Positions 1-7,746 of a stretch of 64,000 nucleotides of DNA are shown here, in pieces. The position numbers and the translations under genes are program-made. Location: the NCBI GenBank assembly GCA_000733415.1, contig KL662192.1, positions 310,240 through 374,239 on the forward strand, in the 5' to 3' direction. Each line of letters opens with the position of its first letter. Positions within the stretch are counted from its first letter, which is position 1. The stretch comes from [Leptolyngbya] sp. JSC-1 (GTDB taxonomy: Bacteria; Cyanobacteriota; Cyanobacteriia; Elainellales; Elainellaceae). Under the pieces are notes generated by a model. It did not search any database and was not told the DNA's origin. It saw only the letters and a program-made list of their open reading frames with translations.

Positions 1-275
1 TCGGGGACTGCAAGCTGAATGAGCCGAATCGTATGAACGTGAGGATCTAACCCTGTTGTCTCGCAGTCCAATCCAAGCGCTGAAAACTGTTCTAGCGATT
101 CTCCTCCGGCGAGGCTACACCAACGCAGTGCCGATTCAAGTTCTTTCCCCGACGTAATCAGTTGACAGGTTCCATCTTTCAAATGAGGGTGAGTTTGGGA
201 CGCAGACATAATTGGAAATGGCTGGAGGACTAGCTTGAAGGGGCGGTAGCACCAACCATCTCCGGTATCGCTCAT
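1..275 (-). CDS. 3'-5' exonuclease domain protein (5' part, cut by window edge)
   Basis: The reading frame is open from an ATG at 275 to the window edge, so only about the first 91 residues are visible. Near the edge the protein reads GLDCETTGLDPHVHTIRLIQ, the Exo I motif of DEDD-family 3'-5' exonucleases (D-x-E), as found in DnaQ-like, RNase D-like and PolA proofreading domains. It closely resembles the exonuclease motif of the family A polymerase at 35819-38278 (VDTETTGLDPLKDRIRLVQI), so the two are probably paralogous. The start follows the upstream gene's stop by three bases in the same frame, suggesting an operon. It could be a stand-alone exonuclease or the front of a second polymerase; the missing part decides. 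Confidence 0.75.
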   Translation of the reverse strand, partial: MSDTGDGWCYRPFKLVLQPFPIMSASQTHPHLKDGTCQLITSGKELESALRWCSLAGGESLEQFSALGLDCETTGLDPHVHTIRLIQLAVP

Positions 276-278
276 GAT

Positions 279-800
279 TCAAAACAAACTGACCTGTTCT
301 GGCTGATCGGATACTTGAGCTGGTTCAACCGAGATTGCTTCTGCTTTTGTCCGATTGCGCCGCTTTCCCCATCCCTGTTGAGCTGCGTGCTTCACCACGC
401 TTCGACGAATTGATCGGCTCAGATCTTGAAAATCATTTTCGACTGTGCTGAATTCAATCGGATGCCCACCAATCAACTCATAAAAACTGGTTGCGTTTTC
501 GGGCAACCGATTGTGTTTTTTCATGACCTCATTTCCCGACCAAAGATAGAGATCAACATAATTTCGATGCATCGGCGCTTCCATCGTGGCAGGCATCATA
601 TAAGCTAATACTTCCGTAGGTGTAGCGTAGTCTCCAACTTGCTCCTGTTCATACTCGGAAAGGATGAGTTCAAACCGATCTTGCACACAGGCAACCTTTA
701 ACCAACCTGGAGTTGCATCACCCCACAGACTTCGATGTAATACCAATGGTCCTACTAGATAACGGACATGATGGATGGAAAACTCTGCCATTTCCAACAT
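279..800 (-). CDS. Hypothetical protein with basic C-terminal segment
   Basis: I do not recognise this protein. The frame opens at a TTG at 812; ATG codons at 800 or 791 are more likely starts. The product is about 173 residues, soluble, with no membrane segment. The C-terminal third holds a basic stretch (KHAAQQGWGKRRNRTK) followed by an acidic, Gln/Pro-rich tail ending in VSLF, a layout that would suit a nucleic-acid contact. It lies directly upstream of the exonuclease gene with a three-base gap, so a shared transcript and a role in DNA metabolism are plausible but unproven. Confidence 0.55.
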   Translation of the reverse strand: MLEMAEFSIHHVRYLVGPLVLHRSLWGDATPGWLKVACVQDRFELILSEYEQEQVGDYATPTEVLAYMMPATMEAPMHRNYVDLYLWSGNEVMKKHNRLPENATSFYELIGGHPIEFSTVENDFQDLSRSIRRSVVKHAAQQGWGKRRNRTKAEAISVEPAQVSDQPEQVSLF

Positions 801-805
801 GCACG

Positions 806-1102
806 CTAGCAATTCTTTGGGAACATCGAGGATGCCAAAAGGCGCAACATTTCCAGCGTGCTAGATGAGCAACGGGTGTCTGGGTTAGCAGCATCTTTCC
901 CTTGTTGCAGGGTTCGCACCAACTCTTCGGGCATAAAACTCAGTTGATCCACAGCACAAGCCTCCTGTAGGAATGCCCCTACAAACAGCCAGTTGGCTGG
1001 AGCGTTGTTATCCACCTGGTTGAGGTCACTCCCAGGTCTGGCTTTATAGGCTGGCAAGCATATCGTTTCGTATGGATGCTTGCGCGATGAACACTGAATC
1101 AA
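806..1102 (-). CDS. Small hypothetical protein
   Basis: An open frame of up to 98 residues whose first in-frame start is a TTG at 1102; no convincing ribosome binding site was seen. The product is not recognised. Its end overlaps the next minus-strand frame by a few bases, as in a compact operon, but its beginning overlaps the plus-strand ORF at 1087-1392. The true start may therefore lie further in, or the ORF may be spurious. Three cysteines and no hydrophobic segment are visible. Confidence 0.35.
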   Translation of the reverse strand: MIQCSSRKHPYETICLPAYKARPGSDLNQVDNNAPANWLFVGAFLQEACAVDQLSFMPEELVRTLQQGKDAANPDTRCSSSTLEMLRLLASSMFPKNC

Positions 1103-1392
1103 CCCCCGATTTCAATGCCAATCCTGACAGTAGTAGCGGTTACCAAACGGGTGGTTATCAAACCTCTGTCGCTGGTGGCGAACAATCAATCACTGGGGCA
1201 GGCACGAATCCCTGGCAAACCGATCACTTCAGTGATGGATATCAGGAAAACATCTTTGAACAAAATTTTGGCGATACACCCTACTCAGAATCAGCCGCCA
1301 ACCCCAACCCTCACTTAAAGGGCTATGGCAAGGGTTCCGCTTATCAGCCGAAAACAGAGCGTACCTTTTCTGCACCCGAACTGGAGCTTTAA
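1087..1392 (+). CDS. Small Gly/Gln/Tyr/Asn-rich hypothetical protein
   Basis: About 101 residues of low-complexity sequence rich in Gly, Ser, Asn, Gln and Tyr, with repeated YQTGGYQTS-like and NPNPHLKGYGKG-like stretches. There is no signal peptide or membrane segment, and it looks intrinsically disordered. An ATG at 1072 is an alternative start; 1087 begins the more protein-like sequence. It sits 23 bases upstream of the secreted peptidase gene and so may be the first gene of that envelope/transfer cluster. No function can be assigned. Confidence 0.45.
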   Translation: MNTESTPDFNANPDSSSGYQTGGYQTSVAGGEQSITGAGTNPWQTDHFSDGYQENIFEQNFGDTPYSESAANPNPHLKGYGKGSAYQPKTERTFSAPELEL

Positions 1393-1415
1393 TCCCCTCA
1401 ACCCTGCCTGATGTC

Positions 1416-3827
1416 ATGAATACCCCACTGAGAATGCCAGACGGCTTCAAAAGGCAGCGTGTTCTGGCATGGATCATTTCGCTGTGCTTGATTGTCATTG
1501 GCCTTTGCGGACTTATTTCACCTGCATCTGCTCGAACGATCGACGACGGCAGCCTACCCACGCGCATTCTAGAAATTGCAGGGAGTCAATCTGGACTGCC
1601 TGCAACGCAAGTTTTGTTGCCCGACTGGAACCGAATCTCTTTATCACAGATGCCGGGTATCAGTCGCTCTGGCTCAGTCGATGGCAAGCCCTACAGCCAA
1701 ATGTTGGGGTATGACCTGAGCCGCAATTGGAGTGCTGGCATGGCTCCCGATCAGTATTTGAAGCTGGGGGACATCTCGCAGGCATTTCAGGCAGAAGTCT
1801 TTTCAACCGGGGCGATCGCCCAACTCACCCACCTCGATCTCAATCAAGTGGCTCTGAGTGCGTTTACGCTGGCAGCCGATCAAACCCTGAGCCATTTAGC
1901 AAAAGTGGTACCGGGGCTAGCACAAACTAATGTCCGGGCGATCGCCCCTGTCGCAGCTCTTCTCGCTGCCAAAGCCGTCGGCATTAATGTCTCTGATCAA
2001 ACCCTGGCTGGAGTGCTGGCACAGCATCCCCAGATTGGACAGCTACGCTTAAAGAAGATTGATCTTTCTCGCTTTCCTGTCAGCTCCATTCCCAACCTGG
2101 AAGCCGTTCAGCTCCAACAATTCGAGGGCTGGATGAACAGCTTTGTGAAAGGTATTCCAGGGTTGGGTCAGGTGCCATTAGGGTCAATGCCCAACCCAAT
2201 TGCTGAACTGGGTAGTCTAGTCATGCGGATCGATCAGGTATATGGTCCAGCAGAGGCACAACGCAACAACACCATTTCTGGCTCTGATGTTCAGGGCTTT
2301 TCTGTGCCCTGTGCTGAAACCGATTGCGCCTATGTTGAACTGGATGATCTGGAGAACGCTGGACGTAGTGCGCGTGGCAGGCTGGAAGGAAAGCAATGGA
2401 TCTCAGGAAAATATCAGGAAGTTCAGGGTGGTTGGGGCGTTTTGCGATCGGTGAATGGTGGTCGAGAACCTACAGGACGCTTGCCCTTCGGTTCTGCTTT
2501 CAAAGTCGTGGTGATGGAGCCGGATGAACCCACGGATACCGTAGACACTGCCCTATTCTTCCGTTTCTGTGCTAACGCGCTGGGCTGTACACCCTATTTC
2601 ATTGGTCCGGTGCCGTTCTTTACCTACAAAGTTAATGCTTTGATGTTTGTCGGAGATTTGAGCGATCAACGAGCTGCCGCTGCCTCTCAACCCACTGGAG
2701 CCAGCCGAGAACCTGGAAGTAGCCAAACTATTGCTGGCAATCGGGATGGGGGAAATCCCTGTAATTTAGGCGGCAGTAGTCAGCCCGTGTCGGCACGATC
2801 CTTGCAAGGGATTGATTTAGATGCGCTGGCAGAGGCGATCGCCAGCATCGAAAGTGCTAGCAGCGGAGGTTATCAGGCGGTTGGAGTTCATACCTGCGCA
2901 GATGGAGGAAGCAACTGTGGCCGGGGGTTAGGACGTTATCAGTTCATGAGCTACAACCCCTATGCAGTGCAGTTAATTGCTGCAAAGCCAGGGGGTCAGG
3001 GATTTTTAAATCGCATTGGGCAGGGCTATCAACCGACTGAGGCGGAACTGTTTCAATTCTTTCCACCTGCTGATCAAGATCGCGCCTTTATGGCAGACCT
3101 CGCCAACAAAATTCAGGTGACACGAGGACAGATTGATCCAACGACAGGGCAACCCTTTACGGGCGATCGCCTCCTAGAACGAGTTGCCCAAAAACACTTC
3201 GGTGGCGACTACAGCCGTGTGGATGGAGGAAGTTCCGATGCGCTGGGTCGTCTGAGTTTACGAGATTATGGTCGCGCTGCTCTAACTCGCTATCGCAACG
3301 GTGGTAATGGCACACTCACCTGTGCTCCCAGCGCCACCCGGACAACTGCTAATGCCTCTGGAACAAAAAGCAATGATACAACCTCGAACAGTGGGACACC
3401 CGGACAAGCCACCGGAAAGCTAACTAACCCTGCTCCAGGCTTTCCAGTGACCAGTGATTTTGGTTCTCGCTCCAGCCCCTGTGCCAGTTGTAGCTCCAAT
3501 CACGCTGGCATTGATATCGGCACACCGATCGGGACACCGGTTCGAGCGGCTGATGGCGGCAAGGTTCTTTACGCAGGTTGGCTTTCGGGCTATGGCAAAA
3601 CCATGATTGTGGAACATGCCAATGGCAGGATGACGCTCTATGCTCACCTGGATTCAATGGACGTGAACGCGGGTACTTCAGTACAACAGGGGCAGGCGAT
3701 CGCCCGCAGTGGGCAGAGTGGCTTGGGCACTGGACCCCACCTCCACTTTGAAGTGATTGAAGGTGCTACCCCTGGTAACTGGCGCAGCGGCTCTTCCATC
3801 AATCCCAGACAGCGGGTTCAATTCTAA
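1416..3827 (+). CDS. Secreted M23 metallopeptidase with lysozyme-like domain (VirB1-type wall hydrolase)
   Basis: This 803-residue exported protein is predicted to cut peptidoglycan, the VirB1-like job of clearing the wall for a conjugation channel. Residues 1-40 form a signal/anchor (hydrophobic run ending in PASASA). Residues 470-640 resemble a lysozyme/transglycosylase fold, with a candidate catalytic Glu479 in AIASIES and a GLGRYQFM motif. Residues 670-803 are a LytM/M23 domain with the zinc set H696, D700, H775 and H777 (HAGID and PHLHFE) plus H744. A Ser/Thr/Gly-rich linker joins the two. The first 450 residues are not recognised. It heads a cluster of envelope genes on a replicon with a T4SS, which supports the conjugation role. 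Confidence 0.85.
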   Translation: MNTPLRMPDGFKRQRVLAWIISLCLIVIGLCGLISPASARTIDDGSLPTRILEIAGSQSGLPATQVLLPDWNRISLSQMPGISRSGSVDGKPYSQMLGYDLSRNWSAGMAPDQYLKLGDISQAFQAEVFSTGAIAQLTHLDLNQVALSAFTLAADQTLSHLAKVVPGLAQTNVRAIAPVAALLAAKAVGINVSDQTLAGVLAQHPQIGQLRLKKIDLSRFPVSSIPNLEAVQLQQFEGWMNSFVKGIPGLGQVPLGSMPNPIAELGSLVMRIDQVYGPAEAQRNNTISGSDVQGFSVPCAETDCAYVELDDLENAGRSARGRLEGKQWISGKYQEVQGGWGVLRSVNGGREPTGRLPFGSAFKVVVMEPDEPTDTVDTALFFRFCANALGCTPYFIGPVPFFTYKVNALMFVGDLSDQRAAAASQPTGASREPGSSQTIAGNRDGGNPCNLGGSSQPVSARSLQGIDLDALAEAIASIESASSGGYQAVGVHTCADGGSNCGRGLGRYQFMSYNPYAVQLIAAKPGGQGFLNRIGQGYQPTEAELFQFFPPADQDRAFMADLANKIQVTRGQIDPTTGQPFTGDRLLERVAQKHFGGDYSRVDGGSSDALGRLSLRDYGRAALTRYRNGGNGTLTCAPSATRTTANASGTKSNDTTSNSGTPGQATGKLTNPAPGFPVTSDFGSRSSPCASCSSNHAGIDIGTPIGTPVRAADGGKVLYAGWLSGYGKTMIVEHANGRMTLYAHLDSMDVNAGTSVQQGQAIARSGQSGLGTGPHLHFEVIEGATPGNWRSGSSINPRQRVQF

Positions 3828-3840
3828 GGAGAAATCAACT

Positions 3841-4398
3841 ATGCAATCCCAGCAGCGATTTTCACTGCGATCCATTGGCAGACGTTTGACTGCAACCTTC
3901 TGGCTACCTTTAGCGGTGGGTATGCTGCTCACTATCGGGTTAGGGTATCTTCCGCTTGATGCTCAAACCCCTGGAATCCCAGAAACCGTCAGTCGTTGTA
4001 TTCCCCAACAAACCCGACAACCCATTGTTCGGAGTGAACTGATCGGCTCTAGTCGATTACAAGGCAAGGACTATTACTTACTGGCAACTCACACCGAAAA
4101 CAGCCAAGCGCCAACTAATTTGATCATCGCAGTCACGAATGGACGCTGTGAGGAAGTATTTTTTAACCCGATGGGCGATCGCATTCCCTTTGCTAGTGTT
4201 GTGCCCCAGTCCGTCGCTCAACAATTGACGCTGGCACGATTCCGGCGAGAGATTCAGCGCCTTGGTAAAGATCGCTTTCAGCAACAGGTCAGCCAGGGCG
4301 CAGCCTCAACTCAAAATCCTACCTGGTTTGCTGAGGAAGTCTGGGCGCTGCAGCAGTTGGGCATTGTGGTTCCCGCGAATGTTCAGGTTCAGCAGTGA
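3841..4398 (+). CDS. Hypothetical membrane-anchored or exported protein
   Basis: The start at 3841 is chosen because AAGGAGA lies seven bases upstream, just after the peptidase stop; a longer upstream frame only overlaps that gene. The product is 185 residues, with an N-terminal hydrophobic helix (about residues 20-40, FWLPLAVGMLLTIGLGYL) followed by a probable cleavage region and a soluble domain outside the membrane with two cysteines. I do not recognise the family. Tight spacing with the M23 peptidase and the downstream lipoprotein suggests an envelope role linked to conjugation. A helical stretch is predicted near the C-terminus. Confidence 0.65.
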   Translation: MQSQQRFSLRSIGRRLTATFWLPLAVGMLLTIGLGYLPLDAQTPGIPETVSRCIPQQTRQPIVRSELIGSSRLQGKDYYLLATHTENSQAPTNLIIAVTNGRCEEVFFNPMGDRIPFASVVPQSVAQQLTLARFRREIQRLGKDRFQQQVSQGAASTQNPTWFAEEVWALQQLGIVVPANVQVQQ

Positions 4399-4423
4399 GT
4401 ACAAGTTGAAAAGGAAACCCGCT

Positions 4424-5065
4424 ATGAAAGATTCAGCTTCAAAACTGGCTCCAACTCAGCAGCAGGAACTGAGCACATCCACCATTCCTGCACCACCTCA
4501 CTGGTTATGGCAGGTAGGATACTGGTTTCGCATCGGTTTTAGCCTTTTTCTGCTGTTATCGGTACTCATTGGCACAGCAGGTTGTAGTTCTAATGCGGCG
4601 ACCGTCCCTTGGCGGAAAGCAACAGCAGTCGTTCCAGAAGCGGTTATAGAACAAGTGATTCAAGCAAACACAGATATGAATGTGGCACAGGCAAAAGAAA
4701 CTTTGCTTGCCTGGTCTGTAGACGGAAAAGAAGGCAAACTGACGCTCTTCAATTTCAACACTCCCAATCTTTGCGGAGCTTTGGGTTGCCTCTACACTGG
4801 CTACTGGTTGAGAGAGAATCAATCCGCAGTGGAGGTGTTCCAAAACTATCTCAATCCTAACCTTCCAGCAAATAAACCTCTGATTCAGGTGGGAGAAGAT
4901 CGGGGTCAGGCTTTGCCCTGTTTAGAGGTGTTACAGATGGAGGACGATTCTCTCCGAGACGGCAAAGCCGAACGCTTACGGCAATTGAATTATTGTTTTA
5001 ATGGCGATCGCTACCAGCTTGCTGATAGTCAATTAATTGCGGAGAACTCAATCAAGCGCATCTAA
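4424..5065 (+). CDS. Putative lipoprotein, function unknown
   Basis: The start at 4424 follows AAAAGGAAA at good spacing; the longer open frame from 4262 overlaps the previous gene and is rejected. The 213-residue product has a hydrophobic segment (FSLFLLLSVLIGTAGCSS) ending in a lipobox-like GTAGC, so it is probably a membrane lipoprotein, although the segment starts unusually far in (about residue 33). The mature part has four further cysteines, including NLCGALGCLYTGY. It is the last gene of the plus-strand envelope cluster that starts with the M23 peptidase. The family is not recognised. Confidence 0.65.
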   Translation: MKDSASKLAPTQQQELSTSTIPAPPHWLWQVGYWFRIGFSLFLLLSVLIGTAGCSSNAATVPWRKATAVVPEAVIEQVIQANTDMNVAQAKETLLAWSVDGKEGKLTLFNFNTPNLCGALGCLYTGYWLRENQSAVEVFQNYLNPNLPANKPLIQVGEDRGQALPCLEVLQMEDDSLRDGKAERLRQLNYCFNGDRYQLADSQLIAENSIKRI

Positions 5066-5179
5066 CTTTTTAGTCACCCTGTTTTTTTGACTGCAAAGAA
5101 TCTGAAGGAGTTACTGAATCGACTGTTGGATGGACAACTTTCAACACCACAAGTTTTTGTTCCAGCTCTGATTTGCCCT

Positions 5180-5755
5180 TTAGTCACTTTCCGTCGATCG
5201 AGAAGAACGTCTGCGGAAAACGCCTGACATTTGAATCCCTGTTAACAACATCGCAATCAGGCTGACTCCAACCAAAAGGACGTAGACGGGTCTGAGTGTT
5301 GAGCCAAGATATGATCCCTGATGAATTTTTAGAAGGAAAGCAGCTTGCTCATCTGACAAACCAAACCAAGCTCTGCCAAGACGGTAGAACACACCTGTAA
5401 TCGCACTCACGGCAAAAGGCAGAAATGCAATCGGAGCAATAACTTGATGTAACTTTCGTTCATTCAGTTTGAGGGGTTTAGATATTGTGGCTTTTTTACG
5501 TTGCTTGACTAAAGTAATGCCGCTGACAATCATACCCAGTAGTCCTAGTCCAACCAACAGGACATAAATTGGAACGATCGGCTTACCCAAAAAACGTCCT
5601 TCATGCAGCACCATCATGAAATCACCAAATTCATCAGACAAACCAAACCAACTTCTACCGATTCGATACGCAACCCCTGTCAACGCTGTGAGCAATAGAG
5701 GGATAAACAGAATCGGTGCAGTTTTTCGGTGCAGTTTTCGTAGATTCATTGCCAA
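5180..5755 (-). CDS. PepSY-type membrane protein with internal duplication
   Basis: A 191-residue membrane protein made of two copies of one unit of about 90 residues. Each has a basic LHRKTAPI/LHQVIAPI start, a helix, TGVxYRxGRxWFGLSDE, a second short HEGRFLG/HQGSYLG segment and another helix. The LHR...TG pattern recalls PepSY-associated transmembrane proteins, which often accompany iron-siderophore systems as ferric reductase-like or accessory components. Four membrane helices are visible. It is last in a minus-strand run with a PiuC-type dioxygenase, which fits a metal/iron setting. The conserved His residues could hold haem, but this is inference. Confidence 0.7.
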   Translation of the reverse strand: MAMNLRKLHRKTAPILFIPLLLTALTGVAYRIGRSWFGLSDEFGDFMMVLHEGRFLGKPIVPIYVLLVGLGLLGMIVSGITLVKQRKKATISKPLKLNERKLHQVIAPIAFLPFAVSAITGVFYRLGRAWFGLSDEQAAFLLKIHQGSYLGSTLRPVYVLLVGVSLIAMLLTGIQMSGVFRRRSSRSTESD

Positions 5756-5806
5756 ACGTCTCCTGGTTGTGTAGTTCTGTTGGTACTTTTTTGTGTGTAG
5801 TTGGTT

Positions 5807-6478
5807 CTAAACTTCTGCCCATTTTCGGAGTAAGTTGGCATGAAGTTTACAGAGCAAATCGAATTCCACTGTTTTGCCGTGTTTTTCAAATGTTGCGCGT
5901 CGAACAGTATCCAGTTCAAATAGCATTTCGCGCTCATGGGCATCTCGAACAATACTGTGTACCCAAGTCACCGCTGCCAGTCGAACCCCCTCAGCCACTT
6001 CTGCCACACGATGCAGAAATGTAGATGGATAGACAATCATTGATCCTGCCGCGAGCTTGAAGAACTGCTCTCCTAAGCTAGTATCGATCACCAGTTCGCC
6101 ACCGCTGTAGGTATTTGGATCATTGAGGAATAGTGTTAAAGACACGTCAGAACGAGTCAAAACGTCATCTCCCATTAGGGCATTGTCCGTGTGCATTCCG
6201 TAAAACATTCCCGCTTCGTAGCGACTGAATAAGAGAGGGCGAATTGCCTTGGGACGAACCGCTGTTTGAAAGAGAGAATTGCGTTTGAGTGCCTGATTGA
6301 CGATCGCCCTAACCTCTTTGGCTGCGCCACTATCTCCTTTTAGTTGATAGTTTTCTTTCACCGTTTTAGCGTAGGTTCCGGCAGTCAACTTGCCGTCTAC
6401 AAATGCTGCGTCTTTCAAACTGAGGTGAATCTGTTCTAGTTCTTCAGAGGTGAGAACATTATCAATGCACAAAATCAT
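5807..6478 (-). CDS. piuC: Fe(II)/2-oxoglutarate-dependent dioxygenase, PiuC/YbiX type (PKHD hydroxylase)
   Basis: The 223-residue protein starts at MILCIDNVLT, the usual beginning of this family; the longer frame from 6544 adds an unrelated N-terminus. It shows the double-stranded beta-helix iron ligands: H-x-D in YGMHTDNALMG and a distal His in YPSTFLHRV, followed by the RLAAVTWVHS strand containing the 2-oxoglutarate-binding Arg. The family is iron-regulated in many bacteria and often neighbours TonB receptors; its substrate is not firmly known. Here it lies between a PepSY-type protein and an acidic-repeat lipoprotein, consistent with a metal-linked cluster. Confidence 0.88.
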   Translation of the reverse strand: MILCIDNVLTSEELEQIHLSLKDAAFVDGKLTAGTYAKTVKENYQLKGDSGAAKEVRAIVNQALKRNSLFQTAVRPKAIRPLLFSRYEAGMFYGMHTDNALMGDDVLTRSDVSLTLFLNDPNTYSGGELVIDTSLGEQFFKLAAGSMIVYPSTFLHRVAEVAEGVRLAAVTWVHSIVRDAHEREMLFELDTVRRATFEKHGKTVEFDLLCKLHANLLRKWAEV

Positions 6479-6567
6479 GGTACTCAAACACAATTGCGTT
6501 AGGGTAAACAGTAGATTGAACTCATTATTGCGATCGCACTGCATTCAGCACGACAATGCACTCTCAA

Positions 6568-6897
6568 TCATGAAGTCGTGCAGGTTGACTGCTCTCCAGA
6601 TTCACCCTCTTCACCAGATTCATCATCCTCATCGCATTCACCAGATTCACCCTGTTCTCCGTTTGAAGCAAAACGTAACGCAGTGGAAGAATTTATAATC
6701 GCAGGCTGGTCGGCTTTTAGCACAGACGATTGCTTTGGCAATGCGCCCGATTCCCCACTTTCACCATCCTGTGAACTAGGAGAAGGACTCGGAGACACTG
6801 CACCGCCTTCTTCACCTCCAGCGTCGGCAGCTCCACAAGCGTTTAGGGTTGCAGCTAGACCGATGCTGAGAAATAGGGCAACAGCTTTAGAATTCAT
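6568..6897 (-). CDS. Small lipoprotein with acidic GESGE repeats
   Basis: A 109-residue protein with a short lipoprotein signal (LFLSIGLAATLNACGAA, with Cys about residue 21 as the lipidation site). The mature part is almost entirely disordered: a Ser/Pro-rich spacer, then acidic repeats of the type DGESGESG and GEQGESGECDEDDESGEEG. The same GESGE repeat occurs in the RTX protein encoded just upstream (7006-7644). Dense Glu/Asp with Ser/Gly could bind metal ions at the outer face. Function is unknown; position next to piuC makes metal capture a reasonable guess. Confidence 0.65.
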   Translation of the reverse strand: MNSKAVALFLSIGLAATLNACGAADAGGEEGGAVSPSPSPSSQDGESGESGALPKQSSVLKADQPAIINSSTALRFASNGEQGESGECDEDDESGEEGESGEQSTCTTS

Positions 6898-7005
6898 GAC
6901 AGATTTCCTCCGTTAAGAATTAAGAGTCAAAGCAAGAATAGACGACAAAAAGTAAAGTTTCAGGAAAGATGCCCCTGATTCGGTGCAGTTCAGAACCTGG
7001 TTCGG

Positions 7006-7644
7006 TTAGGAAACCACAAAGTCTGTCGCGGTAATTCGCGAGGCATCAATCCCCTGCAACACCGCCAACGTCTTGCCTGTGCCAGACAGTTGAATTAGCG
7101 TGTCATTGGCAAAACTGCCGCTGCCTTGAACGATTTGGAGATTTGAAAAGCTCACATCATCGAGTTTTAGCTGATCCACACCATCCTCAAAGTCAGTGAT
7201 GATATCGGCAAAACGATACCCAGGTTTATTGGGCTTGTACTTGATTTCAAACCGGTCGCTGCCTGCTCCACCCGTGAGGATGTCTGCCCCCTCACCACCT
7301 TTGAGCAAATCGTCGCCATTGCCGCCAATGAGCGTGTCGTTCCCTTTGCCACCTTTGAGCTGGTCGTTACCATCGCCACCAAAGAGGCGATCGCTGCCGT
7401 TCTTTCCATCAAGTTTGTCGTTGTTGATGCTACCTTCTAGGCGATCGCTGCCATTTGTCCCTTTAATTTTGGTTGAGGAACCGTAGTGATCACCAGATTC
7501 GCCCAATTCACCGAATTCACCCGACTCACCAGATTCGCCCAATTCACCGGATTCACCCAACTCACTATCAAAACGACTGCGACGAGACCGATCTGCCGAG
7601 GGTTGCGAATCAAGATCGAGAAACAAAGACAGCGCTTTAGACAT
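7006..7644 (-). CDS. RTX-type calcium-binding protein with GESGE-repeat N-terminus
   Basis: A 212-residue acidic protein. Residues 1-25 lack a Sec signal; residues 28-50 carry ELGESGELGESGESGE-type repeats; residues 55-130 hold about six RTX nonapeptides (GGDGNDQLKGGKGNDTL and similar), which fold into a calcium-binding beta-roll. The last 80 residues (SDRFEI..., ADIITDFEDGVDQL) are the conserved RTX C-terminal cap that often carries the type I secretion signal. It is thus probably secreted without cleavage. The GESGE segment is shared with the downstream lipoprotein. No enzymatic domain is present. Confidence 0.8.
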   Translation of the reverse strand: MSKALSLFLDLDSQPSADRSRRSRFDSELGESGELGESGESGEFGELGESGDHYGSSTKIKGTNGSDRLEGSINNDKLDGKNGSDRLFGGDGNDQLKGGKGNDTLIGGNGDDLLKGGEGADILTGGAGSDRFEIKYKPNKPGYRFADIITDFEDGVDQLKLDDVSFSNLQIVQGSGSFANDTLIQLSGTGKTLAVLQGIDASRITATDFVVS

Positions 7645-7679
7645 GGTAGTTCTCCTCTTTGTCTGTATTCGGAACTACC
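7645..7679 (-). promoter_or_regulatory. Possible RBS-masking hairpin before the RTX gene
   Basis: GGTAGTTC at 7645-7652 and GAACTACC at 7672-7679 are perfect 8-base inverted arms. In the minus-strand transcript they lie just upstream of the RTX start codon, one arm directly abutting the AUG and the loop containing the GGAG Shine-Dalgarno sequence. The hairpin could limit translation; this is inference from sequence only. Confidence 0.35.
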
Positions 7680-7746
7680 AGTTAGTAAAATCTGGAAAAG
7701 TAAAGAAGTCGGAAACCTGGTCTGAGTTTCTAAAAAAGGGGATATT

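Noticed and set aside
1416..3827. Phage tail lysin
   Set aside because: No tail or other phage structural genes nearby; a T4SS on the same replicon explains it better.
3757..3840. Longer N-terminus for the protein ending at 4398
   Set aside because: Overlaps the peptidase end; the ATG at 3841 has a good ribosome binding site.
6578..6916. Plus-strand ORF rich in Ser and Pro
   Set aside because: Mirror of the acidic-repeat lipoprotein, which has a signal peptide and lipobox.
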